From positions 1 to 28,052 of the forward strand of contig CAYMFD010000041.1 of NCBI GenBank assembly GCA_964389475.1: a DNA stretch of 28,052 bases, read 5' to 3'. Made by a program: the position numbers and the translations under genes. Below are positions 1 to 9,503 of the stretch, piece by piece. The notes beneath the pieces were generated by a model. It worked only from the letters and a program-made list of their open reading frames with translations. It had not been told where the DNA came from and ran no database searches. Position 1 is the stretch's first letter. Each line of letters opens with the position of its first letter. The stretch comes from CAYMFD01 sp964389475. GTDB taxonomy: Bacteria; Bacteroidota; Bacteroidia; Chitinophagales; Saprospiraceae.

Positions 1-54
1 GTTTCGCTCTACGAGTCTCGCTAAGCTGATAAACTTACGTGGTCCTCAGCTGCG
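1..54 (-). repeat. Dispersed repeat, copy A (CAGCTGAGG...GCGAGACTCG type)
   Basis: Read on the minus strand this matches two plus-strand stretches at 11349-11403 and 11818-11872: CAGCTGAGG, then a CTTA-containing middle, then GCGAGACTCG and AGAGCGAAAC. The middle can fold as a short hairpin (22-37). The C/A mismatch seen there on the plus strand becomes a G.U pair in minus-strand RNA, the same orientation in which copy C folds perfectly. It lies just past the rsmG stop codon. Confidence 0.75.
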
Positions 55-61
55 GTTAAAA

Positions 62-98
62 GTCTGAAATCTGGAATCCGACTTCCGACGTCTGATGT
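62..98 (-). repeat. TCAGAC-word repeat module, copy A
   Basis: On the minus strand this is built from variants of the words CAGACATCAG, GATTCCAGA and ATTTCAGACTTT. The same words, in the same order and orientation, occur at 11729-11777. In both places the module lies upstream of a CAGCTGAGG repeat, so the two together look like one composite unit. The module abuts the rsmG stop. Confidence 0.65.
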
Positions 99-740
99 CT
101 ATCCCTGCACGTACAAGATATACTTATCCTCAAAGAAAGGCTCAGCGAAGTACTCACTGATAGGCTTAACCTCGGCGTATTCACCTTTAGCCAAGAGGCT
201 GAGCTCTCGCTTAGGATCTCCACCCTTGAGGGCAATCAAGCCATTGGGCAGGGCATTGCGGTGATTGCCGTGGAGAAGGCGCCTAGACCATGGCAGCAGC
301 TTGTCGACAGTGGCAACGGCACGGGTGACCACCATATCATATCGAGAGCCTTTGAGCTCTTCGGCACGGACTTGTTCGCCACGGGCATTGGTCAGGCCGA
401 GGGTAGTACCTATTTCGTTGACGACGGTGATCTTCTTCTTAGTACCATCGATCAGGTGAAAGTCGACAGTGGGAAATAATATCGCTAGCGGAATTCCTGG
501 TATGCCGCCGCCACAACCGAGGTCTAGCACCTTACTACCCGACTTAAAGTTTATGTACTTCGCTATGCTCATGGCATGGAGCACATGATGGAGGTAGAGG
601 TTGTCTATGTCCTTGCGGGAGATGACGTTGATCTTATCATTCCACTCGTGATAGAGGTCCCAGAGCTGTTGTAGTCGATCTACTTGCTCAGGCTTGAGCC
701 GTGGGAAATACTGTTGTATAAGGTCGTAGTGTGGATGCAT
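99..740 (-). CDS. rsmG: 16S rRNA (guanine-N7)-methyltransferase RsmG
   Basis: RsmG (GidB) uses S-adenosylmethionine to methylate N7 of G527 (E. coli numbering) in 16S rRNA, a modification linked to streptomycin sensitivity. With the ATG at 740 the protein has 213 residues, a normal length. Visible signatures are the SAM-binding loop VLDLGCGGGIPG (71-82), the acidic LIDGTKKK segment (96-103), TRAVA (139-143) and LKGG (171-174). An in-frame start further upstream (872) would add 44 unrelated residues overlapping the glycosyltransferase gene, so I reject it. The gene starts 11 bp after the upstream glycosyltransferase stop and is probably the last gene of the sprA operon. I see no clear Shine-Dalgarno, which is usual in Bacteroidota. 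Confidence 0.96.
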   Translation of the reverse strand: MHPHYDLIQQYFPRLKPEQVDRLQQLWDLYHEWNDKINVISRKDIDNLYLHHVLHAMSIAKYINFKSGSKVLDLGCGGGIPGIPLAILFPTVDFHLIDGTKKKITVVNEIGTTLGLTNARGEQVRAEELKGSRYDMVVTRAVATVDKLLPWSRRLLHGNHRNALPNGLIALKGGDPKRELSLLAKGEYAEVKPISEYFAEPFFEDKYILYVQG

Positions 741-751
741 GGGCAGGGTTG

Positions 752-1816
752 TCACCAGGTCTTTTTGTGCCACCAAAGATAGGGCGACAGAACTAGATAA
801 AATATTGCCAAGGACCACTCCATAATCGGCAGAGCCCTCCAGTACTTTAACTGCCCGATCGCTGCATACCACCTATACGATAGGAGGCCCTGTAGGAGGT
901 ACTTGATAGTCAGTACTGCGATCACCATATACACATGACCCATCACCATACAGGCAGTAGCACTACCTACTACCAGCAGGTGTGTAATGGCGAATAAAGC
1001 TAGATCTCGACGGCTGTGCGGTGAGTATCTGGTCGCTGTGCTCAGGTGGCGGCGCTTCTGCTGTAGCCATGCTCGCCAGCTAGGTACTGCCTCACTGTCT
1101 ACCCAAGCCTCGTCGCTCAGTACTAGACCTATAGATCCCGTACGCTGGAGGTCGCTGAGGAGGAGGTCGTCATCACCAGATGCTAGGCCTCGATGGCTGT
1201 CGTAACCGCCCACGGACAGATAAGCTGCCTTGGAGAACAAGAAGTTGCGACCTACCGCCATGTAGGCACGATGAGCTGCTGATGCAGCTAGATAGTGGGT
1301 AGCCGTCCATACCGCCTCACCTACCGCTAGCCAGCTGGCTATACCCGGCTGAGCAGTCAATGGCCCATAGCCGATCACGGCAACATGGTCTCCTCGACCC
1401 GCCATCATCGTCGACACCCATGCATCGCTATGTGGTATGCAGTCCGCATCCGTACATAGTATCCACTCGGTGGTAGCGGCGTCTATACCTGCCGCTAGTG
1501 CATGTTTCTTACCTGGGTAGTCCTCTGTAATCTTAATGACCGTGAGGTCTAGGCGGTCAGACCACCTACGTGCGACACCCTCGGTATCATCCGTGCTGTA
1601 ATCATCAACGACGATAGCCCGGAGGTGTGGATACGTCTGATCTACCAGGGCTTGTAAAAGACCACCTATACGATCTGCCTCATTGCGTGCAGCTATAAGT
1701 ACCGAGACCGCATCTGTGCTAGCGGATGAGTCCGTAGTTGACCTCGGAGCAGCCCTGTAGGCATACCACCAGTACAGGAGCTGCACGAGCCAACATCCGA
1801 CTAGGACATATAGCAT
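752..1816 (-). CDS. Membrane-anchored family 2 glycosyltransferase
   Basis: A processive-type GT2 enzyme of 354 residues. A hydrophobic N-terminal segment (about 1-20) is followed by a GT-A fold domain: SVLIAARNEAD (38-48), VVDDYSTDDT (69-78), the metal-binding DAD (123-125), a GDDD acidic motif (214-217) and a QQKRR motif (252-256) resembling the QxxRW signature. Three or so hydrophobic segments follow (about 272-300, 300-320, 330-350), so catalysis should be cytoplasmic at the inner membrane. Donor and acceptor cannot be read from sequence; a polysaccharide, lipid or protein acceptor are all possible. The ATG lies 2 bp after the sprA stop codon, indicating co-transcription and probably coupled translation with the T9SS pore. 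Envelope or surface glycan work is an inference from that context. Confidence 0.88.
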   Translation of the reverse strand: MLYVLVGCWLVQLLYWWYAYRAAPRSTTDSSASTDAVSVLIAARNEADRIGGLLQALVDQTYPHLRAIVVDDYSTDDTEGVARRWSDRLDLTVIKITEDYPGKKHALAAGIDAATTEWILCTDADCIPHSDAWVSTMMAGRGDHVAVIGYGPLTAQPGIASWLAVGEAVWTATHYLAASAAHRAYMAVGRNFLFSKAAYLSVGGYDSHRGLASGDDDLLLSDLQRTGSIGLVLSDEAWVDSEAVPSWRAWLQQKRRHLSTATRYSPHSRRDLALFAITHLLVVGSATACMVMGHVYMVIAVLTIKYLLQGLLSYRWYAAIGQLKYWRALPIMEWSLAIFYLVLSPYLWWHKKTW

Positions 1817-1818
1817 CT

Positions 1819-4800
1819 CTAGTTAAGCGTAAATCTCAAGGTGAGACCACTATTGATCTGTGTCACACCTACCGCTGTAGATACCTTCGGCTGTCGGCGA
1901 GAGTAGTCGAAGAAGAACCTAAACGTAAGGTTGTCTGTGTAGACGTACTCGATGTTAGGGTTAATCTGTAGCAGCTCTGTACCCCTACTCGGCAGCGGCT
2001 GGCCGCCGGTGGCTAGTTGGTATACTTGCTGTACATCGTCTCGATACGACACATCACAGTTAAAGGTGATATTCTTACCACGATTATTGTTAACACGTCC
2101 TCTTCTGTTAGCGGACTTATCGGCATTACCCTTCTGCTCCTTCTTCGTCCTCGTCTTACCTCTAGACTTCTTTTGCTTACCGAAGCCCTTAAAGTTCTTG
2201 ATGGTATACCCGAGCCCGAAAGAAAACTCCGTAGCGAGGTTTTCATTAAGCTCCTCTGCAGTAAGTCGTAGGTCTAGATCTCGAGACTTACTAAACTCAA
2301 AGTCTACGTTGAGCTCACTCTTGGTCTTTAAGGATATCCCTATCAGTGGCTGGAAGGACTCGCGGATCGTAAGTGCTGGTATCAGGACACGCGAGTAGTA
2401 GTTACCATTATCTACGTTGATCGTCTGACTCAGGTATTCCTGCGATGCATCAAATCGTGCAGTAGTGTTAAAGTTATTGACCTGTATGGTCGATCGGTAT
2501 CCATGCTTAAGTGAAAATGTCTGTAGCCATCCTTTAAACGGCTTGAGCTTGCTCAGTCCGTCATAGGTCAGCTGCCAGTTGGGCTTAGGTATAAATGTCC
2601 TATTGCTCATCGTCTCCTGCAGCTGATTGGCATCTACGGTCTCATCTACTGCTCTGCCTTCATATGCGTACAAGAATGCCGGTATAGCAACATCAGGATT
2701 ATTGGGCCCAAAGCCTTGTGTATAGCCTTCGTAGCTGGGATTTTCGTGAGCGAGACCCACGACACCTAACTCTTGCGACACTTGCTGCCTATTGTCTAAG
2801 AAGGTCAAGTAGGTCTCGTAGTTATCACCAAACAGGGTATTAAACCCTACGTAGGATGCTTCGAACGAACCGTTTTCGTACATCGCCGTCTGAATAAAAC
2901 TGTTATCCGGATCACCTGGTGCTCCGCTACCGGTCTTGTTTTTAAATACCTCCCTATGACTAAGCTGGTATCGCTTGGTTAAGTTGATATCAATCTTAAA
3001 GTCCTCAAAGGGCTCTAGGATCACCTTCATATCGAGGTTGTGCTGCTCATTGAGACTGACCTCACTGTTAAATACCCTAGAGCTATTGAGCCAGTTATTA
3101 TCGGCTGCATTGCGAAGGAAGTTTCGCTCATCGGACATGTCGATATTGGGCTGTAATCCTGCAACATACTGCCAGCCTGGAGCCCCGAAACCCTCACCGA
3201 GACCGAGGTACTGCGGCGCTACTTCAAATCCTGGAATGACCGACCCTAGGCTCTCTCGATAGGTGAGCTTGGCAGATCTCAGTGCTAGTAGCGGCCTGAT
3301 CAGAATTCGCTCCACCTTAGACGGCCCTTCGCGTTTCTTCTTTTCTTTCTTCTTCTTACCACCCTCTCCTTCGCCAGCGACTTCTGCTTTTGAGTCTAGC
3401 TTCAGCTTGTCATTCTCTCCTTGCACCTCTTTGCCACCGTCTTTCGTGCCTACACGAGCTCGTCTACTACGCTTGGTACGAGTAGGCTTGACACGGTTGC
3501 CCTTCTCTATCTTCTCTAGGTACTTACTCTTTCTATAAAGTTTGTCAAATGACAGCGTAGCATTAAGCGATCTGTCTTGACCATTGCTGATCACATTACC
3601 TGGACCATTATCGACCTCATCGATTACGATCAGGCTGGCCGCATCCCACTGATAGTTGGACTTGTAATCCGCCTTGACATTGACCCAGTCCAGTATCGGT
3701 ATCTTCTTGGTAGGTATGGTGTAGTTGAGCACGACGTTGTGCCTGTAACCCTGGTTACGACCTAGGGATTGGAAGTTTTCTTGCCAGTAGTCATCTGCGT
3801 CAGCCCGCTGATAGGTTTCGCCCGACTCATTGGTGGTACTACCGAACTGGTCTACCCACTGGCGATCTTCTGGATCTACAGTAAGGCCCGTCTGTCGCAA
3901 CTCATCGATGATAGAGTTAGCCCTGGCATCGAAGTTAAACTTGAGATTGGTAGTCAGGTCCCACTTGAGGCCGTACTCCCGCTCCCACGTAAATCGCTTA
4001 TCATCAAAGCGGAATGTCGGCTCGTCTATACCATCTGGAAAGCGGAATGTCCTAAAGCCTTGCTGCCTGTGCAGGCTGCTCGAGAAACTCACTGCATTGG
4101 GCAGGAGGTTGATATTGGCATCAGAGATGATCTCTAGCGCCTTGGGTTTGATAAACTTAAACGGCTTAATATACTTGGGCCTAGACGAGTATTGATAATC
4201 GACAGATCCCGTGTACTGGGTTACGTTATCCTGCTCTATGATGGGAGAGGATTTGTCCGTCTCACTATAGGCGTAGGTCACGCTTATATTTTCTGGGCTG
4301 TAGACTCGACGTTTCTTTTTCTTCTTGCTATCACCTCCCTTAGTGGGGGCAGCCCTTACATTGGTAAAGTTAAAGGCCTTGATGGTCTCCCTCGTCTGTG
4401 CCCGCTCGCGTACGGGTTCGTTTGGTGTTATCTCCTCCGCCTCTCGTACTGTAAGATCCTGCTGTAGCGGATCAAATAGAGGTGTACTTATTCTCTGACT
4501 ATACTGTGCATAGAAGGGCAGCTGCACACCCCACTTACTAGGGAAGAACTTGCCGAGCGAGAGGTTAGTCGCTGCATCGTAGGCCAGTATCTGCTCTCGA
4601 GATCGCTCCTCTACCCGCTGGTCTAGGGCACCCCAGCCTACACTCTGGTACTCTCCTGAGAGATTGATCTCCCCTAGGTCGGCCATCTTCATCTGCATCC
4701 GTGCCTGGGCAGCCACACCACCCTTGTTGAGTAGGCCCTTGACTCTCAATTCATTGACCCAGACCTCACCTACGTAACTACCAGTTCCAATGTTTCGCAC

Positions 4801-7800
4801 ACCAATCTGCATCATCTTGATAAAACCGATACTCGGGTTACCCTTAAGCTTAAACTTAGCCTTTCCTGGACCTAGATCTCTGATAAACTCCTCGTTAAAA
4901 GTGCCATTCTGGGCGGCTCGCTCCTTCTTGAGGTCGGTCATCTCCTCAAAGTTGAAGTTAACCACATTGGTATCTGGCCATACCGTCTGGGCATTTTGAT
5001 CTCCAGTTGGTAATAGGAGTAACTGTGATGGCGTGAGCGGTAACTCGTATTCATAGTAATTCTGCTCAAAATCCTTACCCAGCCGCACAAATACAGCCAG
5101 GTCACCAATGTCTTCTTCCGTTACTTCCCTTCCGTTCTTGGTGGCCTCCAGGTGGACGAATAGCTCCATCTCCTCATAGAAGGTAAGATCTAGCTCCGTC
5201 ACCTTATGTATCGCTACCTGACAGGAGTCCTGAAGATTGGAAAAATTGAGGGCCAGTGAGTTTTCGTCTTGTCTTAGGTTTTGGAAGGTATTTTGGATCT
5301 CCTCTCTTACAATTCGCTCTGGCAACACATAGGCGAATGGGGACTTGGCACTATTCTCCTCTATACCTCGCTCATCTACGTTAAACTCTATGGCCTGTGC
5401 ACCGGCATCAATAGTACCTGCACAGGATGGCTCTTGGGTAAACCACTGACTACGTACTAGCTCGAACTCTGCCATACGGAAAGTCTTGGGCTTTTCGAAG
5501 CCCGTCATATACATACGCATGAACTGGATAGATCTAAATCCATCGATACTACCTACGGTACGTCTGCTCAAGTCATCTCGGATAGGCACCCGCACACGAT
5601 ACCAGGTCTCCCTTCTATTGCCACCATCAAAATTGTAGTCAACATCTCTTGACTCTACGATAAATGGCGAAGCGGTCTCATCTAGCCGGCCACCCGCATT
5701 CTCGATATTGACACGATACTCGTAGAAGTTCTCACTAGTCTGTAAGGACCGGTTATTGTTAAGGTCTTCTTTCTCTGGTCTAGGGTTACCCCTACGCTGG
5801 GTAAAACCTTGGTTTTGGTTGGCCTCTTGATTAAGCGGTGCATTACCCTCGGGGTTGTTAAAATTCTTATACCGCTCCAGCAGACTCTCTCTCTCTAGGT
5901 CAAAGGCATTAGGATCATCGAAATAGACGAAGTCATCCCCTGACGGATCATCTCTAAACTCATCAAGGTTGACAGCATTGATACCAAAAGCGGATGTCAA
6001 AGCCGTTATGTACGACTGAAACTTAGTGGCCTCCTGACTCGATGAGAGACCGTCTAGACCCACGTCTTGCTGCTCTCCCTGGCTAAAGTCAAAACCATCC
6101 GCCACAGGCACTGTGAAAGGTACGATACCCCAGATCGTCGTAATAGGTGGAATGTTGATACTAGTGTCTACGTTGATCGCATTTTCGAAAAACTGGCTAC
6201 CATCCTTGAGAATATCCTCACTTACATTACCCAATTGAAAGACAATCTCGCCTCGTTCGTTACCCTCCGGATTTTCACTAGGATCTGGTCTCTCGCCAAA
6301 CGGATCTAGCATCCAAAACTCAATGAACTGATAGTTAGCCGCCTCGAAGTCAGGATTGTTAAAGTATCGCATGATACCACCCCATCTTGACTTAGGCTCT
6401 TTGAGCTTAATCTCTCCATCTATGAGCTCTAGTCCCTGACTATATGCTGAGCCCTCTGGTGGCTCATAATTATAGGGGCCTCTCTCATCTGGGTAGTAAC
6501 TCAAGTCGAAGGTGTACAAAGTATTATCACCTACTGGCAATGCCCTATTGGGGAATAACTCGTCCTGCACAATCTGCCTTGTATAGGAGTTACCTCTATC
6601 CGCCTGTGTACGATTACCCCGCTCTAGCTGGTACCAGGCGAGCTTGGCTCTGTTATAATTGTAGGCTAGATCATTATCAAGGGCATGCTCCGGAAAGAGT
6701 GGATCTTTCGGCGTACTAGCTAGCGTCCACGTGTTGTTCTGGGCATTACCTAGTAGAAATCCGCTGACCGCACCCTCAAAGTCATCGATACTCATAACGG
6801 GCTTGTCCTCTCCCGGTGCATTGATAATATCGTTAGTCCCAGGTATGAGGGCCGCTACCTCTCCCGTAAAGTTGAGACTCGACTGCTCCTTGGTACTGTA
6901 AAAAGGCAGCTTGTCTACGGCCTTGGTCATCCATGGAGTCTCCGTACTATAGGTCAGGTCCATACCGATCACTTGGTTACGAATCGGGTCATCCCCTATG
7001 TTGACCTTCTGCGTAAAGGGTCGCTCCTGCAGGCGTAGATAGGTCGCTCCCACTTGTAACTTCTCACCGAAGTCATAGTCGGCCCGCAGCCCCATCATGT
7101 TTTTCTGCTGTAAGCTAAAGACGGCATTGTCCTCATAACTGACATTGATGGGTACTCCATCTTGTAGATAGGCGTCATTGATGATATTTAGCCGACCTAG
7201 GTTGTAGTCTATCTCATAGTCTACCCCTTCTACGAGTTGACGACCACCTGCCGTCACTCGCACACCGCCTTCTGGTACGAAGGGGCCTAGGTTGATCACA
7301 CCGGTATTAGCCGTATTGACCCTGGCGATCATGGTAAACTTATTCTTGCCCAGAAAGTCGTTACGAGCAGAGGTCACCGTATTGGTATATAACTCTGAGT
7401 AACTCAATGAGTCTGCATCTCTAGGGCTAAGGCCAGCTGCTATCAGCGTATCTCTCAGCACCTCGCCGAATGGCTCCAACCTCGGGAAGATGATGGACCC
7501 TGTCTGCTGATTAAGCGTAATCCCATCGACGAAGTCAAATACCCCATCGGGCTGTGGATCGCCAAAGGCATTGAGCCTATCAAGTCCGAAGACTTGGAGC
7601 AATGGATCTGTATAGCTACCATTGGTCTCGATATACTTCTTGAGCGAGCCATCTCGATCATCCTGCCAGAAGATGTCAAACTCAAAGTCCTGTGGGGTGA
7701 GCTGACTAGTACGCATGTTATACACGTTCTTCATCATCAGATCCCACGAAGGCTCGTTGGGGTTTTGCTGCGTAGTCTTGAGCAGCTTAACGAAGGTCAC

Positions 7801-9363
7801 CTTGGGTGGCTCGATGGTGTCGGTCGCACCGGCGGTCACATTGGTAGTCTGTCCGTCTGATAGCTGCCCTACCTGGTAGACCTCATCACAGTTAGCGGTA
7901 TAGAAGTATTCGTAGGCAACACCTAGTACTTGATTGGTCCGTAATCTTTGCTTGAGCGAGATGGTACCTAGTTCTGGGTGATAGGTAAACTCCCCGGGCG
8001 ACAAGAGCCTACCCTGGAATGTCTCGAAATCTCTAGACTCGACGAGCCCATACTGTGACGATAATATACGAGTCGCTTGCGTACGGTCGTAGGCAGCTTC
8101 ATTGTCCGTGATACCTCTATACAGTGGATTGACATTATTGTCAGGTAGTGGATTACCAGCTAGGTCCCTGTAGATCGCTGGTAGCACTGGGCTCGGTGCC
8201 CATCTAGGATTTCCCTGAGTCGTACGATTACTATCTACCGGCACCCCGAAGTCAGAAACCGCTACGATCGGCCTACTGTTGCGCTGCTGATCGATACGAT
8301 CGTCAGAGATCCATACCTCTATACGATTGATCCTGTAGCTAGTAGCGATAAATGGTATCTGCTCTAGGTTACTTTCGTAAGTCTCTCTGTTAAAGTGATC
8401 AAGGAAGAAGTGCCTATTCTCATCATAGTCATCCGGGTAGAGTAGTAACTCCTGTAGCTGTGTACCATTCTGTACCTGGATGTTATTCTGCTGGCTACGC
8501 TGCTGTGAGGCGATCGCGGTAAGTGTCAAGTGACCAAACTGTAGCTCCGTCTTAAGACCGAATAGCGACTGTGCTCCCTGTATGAGGTTACCTCTGAGTG
8601 GTAGACTCACGTTACCCGCCTCGACCTTCTTGATAATATCATCCTCAGAAAAGGCGTCACTATTGTACTCTAGCTTGATCTTCTGGTCGAAGTCAAAGGT
8701 CGACTGCGTGTCGAAGTTGAAACCGAGATTCATTTTCTCCCCGATATTACCATCCACATTCATACGGATGTCCATATCGAAGTCCATCAACGTCTGCCTA
8801 GTATTGGGGTTGAGGCCACTATTGATCTGATCGAGCTTTTGGTGATCCACTCCTAGCGTGATATCCACATTACCCTGTGGCTGTATATTGACCTCCGTAC
8901 CACCGAATAGGCGGTCTATGAGCGAGGTACCCATGTCTATCTTGGTCATGGGATCGATGAGGTTGAGCTTTTTGCGCTTACCTGTACTCAACCCTGCCAT
9001 TTGGCTAAAGTAGTTGCGTTCTTGTTCCTTCTTTTTATAGTCTAGATACTCCTCAAAGGTGAGGTAGGTCGGTGTGCGGAAGTACTCGTCGCCTATCTTT
9101 TCGAATACGACATAGCGATTGGTCTTGGGATCGTACTCTACCTTCTGCTCGACTACTGCCGGCGTGATGTCAAAAGGATTACGGTTAGGATCAGTAACGT
9201 GATCACCATAGTTATCCTTGACTGGTATAGTATCAACTACTGCCTCTGTAATGGTCCCTAGGTAGTACGATGGACCACCCGCCCACGCTACCGTAGCTAC
9301 TACACAACACAATACTGGGACAAAAAGCCCCCTTAAAAAAAACATATATCCTAGTCTAAGCAT
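1819..9363 (-). CDS. sprA: SprA (Sov), T9SS outer-membrane translocon / gliding motility protein
   Basis: SprA is the very large outer-membrane beta-barrel that forms the protein-conducting pore of the type IX secretion system and is needed for gliding in Flavobacterium (Sov in Porphyromonas). This ORF has 2514 residues, close to but slightly longer than the ~2400 known. Residues 1-28 look like a signal peptide ending WA/GG. Family-typical stretches include DFDQKIKLEYNSDAFSEDDI and LIQGAQSLFGLKTELQFG in the N-terminal part, repeated folding blocks throughout, and a C-terminal amphipathic strand ending LTLRFTLN. Three Lys/Arg-rich low-complexity inserts lie at about 1673-1691, 1952-2020 and 2393-2434. 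ruvA lies directly upstream, as commonly seen in this phylum. No TAnnTTTG promoter is obvious in the 216-bp spacer. Confidence 0.97.
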   Translation of the reverse strand: MLRLGYMFFLRGLFVPVLCCVVATVAWAGGPSYYLGTITEAVVDTIPVKDNYGDHVTDPNRNPFDITPAVVEQKVEYDPKTNRYVVFEKIGDEYFRTPTYLTFEEYLDYKKKEQERNYFSQMAGLSTGKRKKLNLIDPMTKIDMGTSLIDRLFGGTEVNIQPQGNVDITLGVDHQKLDQINSGLNPNTRQTLMDFDMDIRMNVDGNIGEKMNLGFNFDTQSTFDFDQKIKLEYNSDAFSEDDIIKKVEAGNVSLPLRGNLIQGAQSLFGLKTELQFGHLTLTAIASQQRSQQNNIQVQNGTQLQELLLYPDDYDENRHFFLDHFNRETYESNLEQIPFIATSYRINRIEVWISDDRIDQQRNSRPIVAVSDFGVPVDSNRTTQGNPRWAPSPVLPAIYRDLAGNPLPDNNVNPLYRGITDNEAAYDRTQATRILSSQYGLVESRDFETFQGRLLSPGEFTYHPELGTISLKQRLRTNQVLGVAYEYFYTANCDEVYQVGQLSDGQTTNVTAGATDTIEPPKVTFVKLLKTTQQNPNEPSWDLMMKNVYNMRTSQLTPQDFEFDIFWQDDRDGSLKKYIETNGSYTDPLLQVFGLDRLNAFGDPQPDGVFDFVDGITLNQQTGSIIFPRLEPFGEVLRDTLIAAGLSPRDADSLSYSELYTNTVTSARNDFLGKNKFTMIARVNTANTGVINLGPFVPEGGVRVTAGGRQLVEGVDYEIDYNLGRLNIINDAYLQDGVPINVSYEDNAVFSLQQKNMMGLRADYDFGEKLQVGATYLRLQERPFTQKVNIGDDPIRNQVIGMDLTYSTETPWMTKAVDKLPFYSTKEQSSLNFTGEVAALIPGTNDIINAPGEDKPVMSIDDFEGAVSGFLLGNAQNNTWTLASTPKDPLFPEHALDNDLAYNYNRAKLAWYQLERGNRTQADRGNSYTRQIVQDELFPNRALPVGDNTLYTFDLSYYPDERGPYNYEPPEGSAYSQGLELIDGEIKLKEPKSRWGGIMRYFNNPDFEAANYQFIEFWMLDPFGERPDPSENPEGNERGEIVFQLGNVSEDILKDGSQFFENAINVDTSINIPPITTIWGIVPFTVPVADGFDFSQGEQQDVGLDGLSSSQEATKFQSYITALTSAFGINAVNLDEFRDDPSGDDFVYFDDPNAFDLERESLLERYKNFNNPEGNAPLNQEANQNQGFTQRRGNPRPEKEDLNNNRSLQTSENFYEYRVNIENAGGRLDETASPFIVESRDVDYNFDGGNRRETWYRVRVPIRDDLSRRTVGSIDGFRSIQFMRMYMTGFEKPKTFRMAEFELVRSQWFTQEPSCAGTIDAGAQAIEFNVDERGIEENSAKSPFAYVLPERIVREEIQNTFQNLRQDENSLALNFSNLQDSCQVAIHKVTELDLTFYEEMELFVHLEATKNGREVTEEDIGDLAVFVRLGKDFEQNYYEYELPLTPSQLLLLPTGDQNAQTVWPDTNVVNFNFEEMTDLKKERAAQNGTFNEEFIRDLGPGKAKFKLKGNPSIGFIKMMQIGVRNIGTGSYVGEVWVNELRVKGLLNKGGVAAQARMQMKMADLGEINLSGEYQSVGWGALDQRVEERSREQILAYDAATNLSLGKFFPSKWGVQLPFYAQYSQRISTPLFDPLQQDLTVREAEEITPNEPVRERAQTRETIKAFNFTNVRAAPTKGGDSKKKKKRRVYSPENISVTYAYSETDKSSPIIEQDNVTQYTGSVDYQYSSRPKYIKPFKFIKPKALEIISDANINLLPNAVSFSSSLHRQQGFRTFRFPDGIDEPTFRFDDKRFTWEREYGLKWDLTTNLKFNFDARANSIIDELRQTGLTVDPEDRQWVDQFGSTTNESGETYQRADADDYWQENFQSLGRNQGYRHNVVLNYTIPTKKIPILDWVNVKADYKSNYQWDAASLIVIDEVDNGPGNVISNGQDRSLNATLSFDKLYRKSKYLEKIEKGNRVKPTRTKRSRRARVGTKDGGKEVQGENDKLKLDSKAEVAGEGEGGKKKKEKKKREGPSKVERILIRPLLALRSAKLTYRESLGSVIPGFEVAPQYLGLGEGFGAPGWQYVAGLQPNIDMSDERNFLRNAADNNWLNSSRVFNSEVSLNEQHNLDMKVILEPFEDFKIDINLTKRYQLSHREVFKNKTGSGAPGDPDNSFIQTAMYENGSFEASYVGFNTLFGDNYETYLTFLDNRQQVSQELGVVGLAHENPSYEGYTQGFGPNNPDVAIPAFLYAYEGRAVDETVDANQLQETMSNRTFIPKPNWQLTYDGLSKLKPFKGWLQTFSLKHGYRSTIQVNNFNTTARFDASQEYLSQTINVDNGNYYSRVLIPALTIRESFQPLIGISLKTKSELNVDFEFSKSRDLDLRLTAEELNENLATEFSFGLGYTIKNFKGFGKQKKSRGKTRTKKEQKGNADKSANRRGRVNNNRGKNITFNCDVSYRDDVQQVYQLATGGQPLPSRGTELLQINPNIEYVYTDNLTFRFFFDYSRRQPKVSTAVGVTQINSGLTLRFTLN

Positions 9364-9470
9364 TATACCTATACAACTTTGCTTGACACACCGCTATCTG
9401 TAAGTGGCTGATCATGAGCACGATACTGTATGAGCATAAGTCTTGTGTGTAATTATTCTTATCTATTGTC

Positions 9471-9488
9471 GCTAGACCTAGGTCTAGC
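9471..9488. promoter_or_regulatory. 18-bp perfect palindrome in the ruvA-sprA spacer
   Basis: GCTAGACCTAGGTCTAGC is its own reverse complement over all 18 bases. It lies about 108 bp upstream of the sprA ATG and 92 bp downstream of the ruvA stop. It could be an operator for a dimeric regulator or a structural element; as an uninterrupted palindrome it is a poor terminator hairpin. Confidence 0.5.
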
Positions 9489-9491
9489 CTC

Positions 9492-9503
9492 GGCTTGTAA
9501 GCC
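9492..9503. terminator. Small hairpin after ruvA (GGCTT-GT-AAGCC)
   Basis: A 5-bp stem with a 2-base apex, 77 bp downstream of ruvA on the minus strand and 3 bp from the 18-bp palindrome. No T tract follows, so a terminator role is weak; attenuation between ruvA and sprA is only a possibility. Confidence 0.25.

Noticed and set aside
741..872. N-terminal extension of RsmG
   Set aside because: It overlaps the glycosyltransferase coding region and adds residues not found in the family.
2013..9000. Many open frames opposite or in other frames within sprA
   Set aside because: sprA is one unbroken, family-matching frame; the others are shadows with no recognisable domains or starts.
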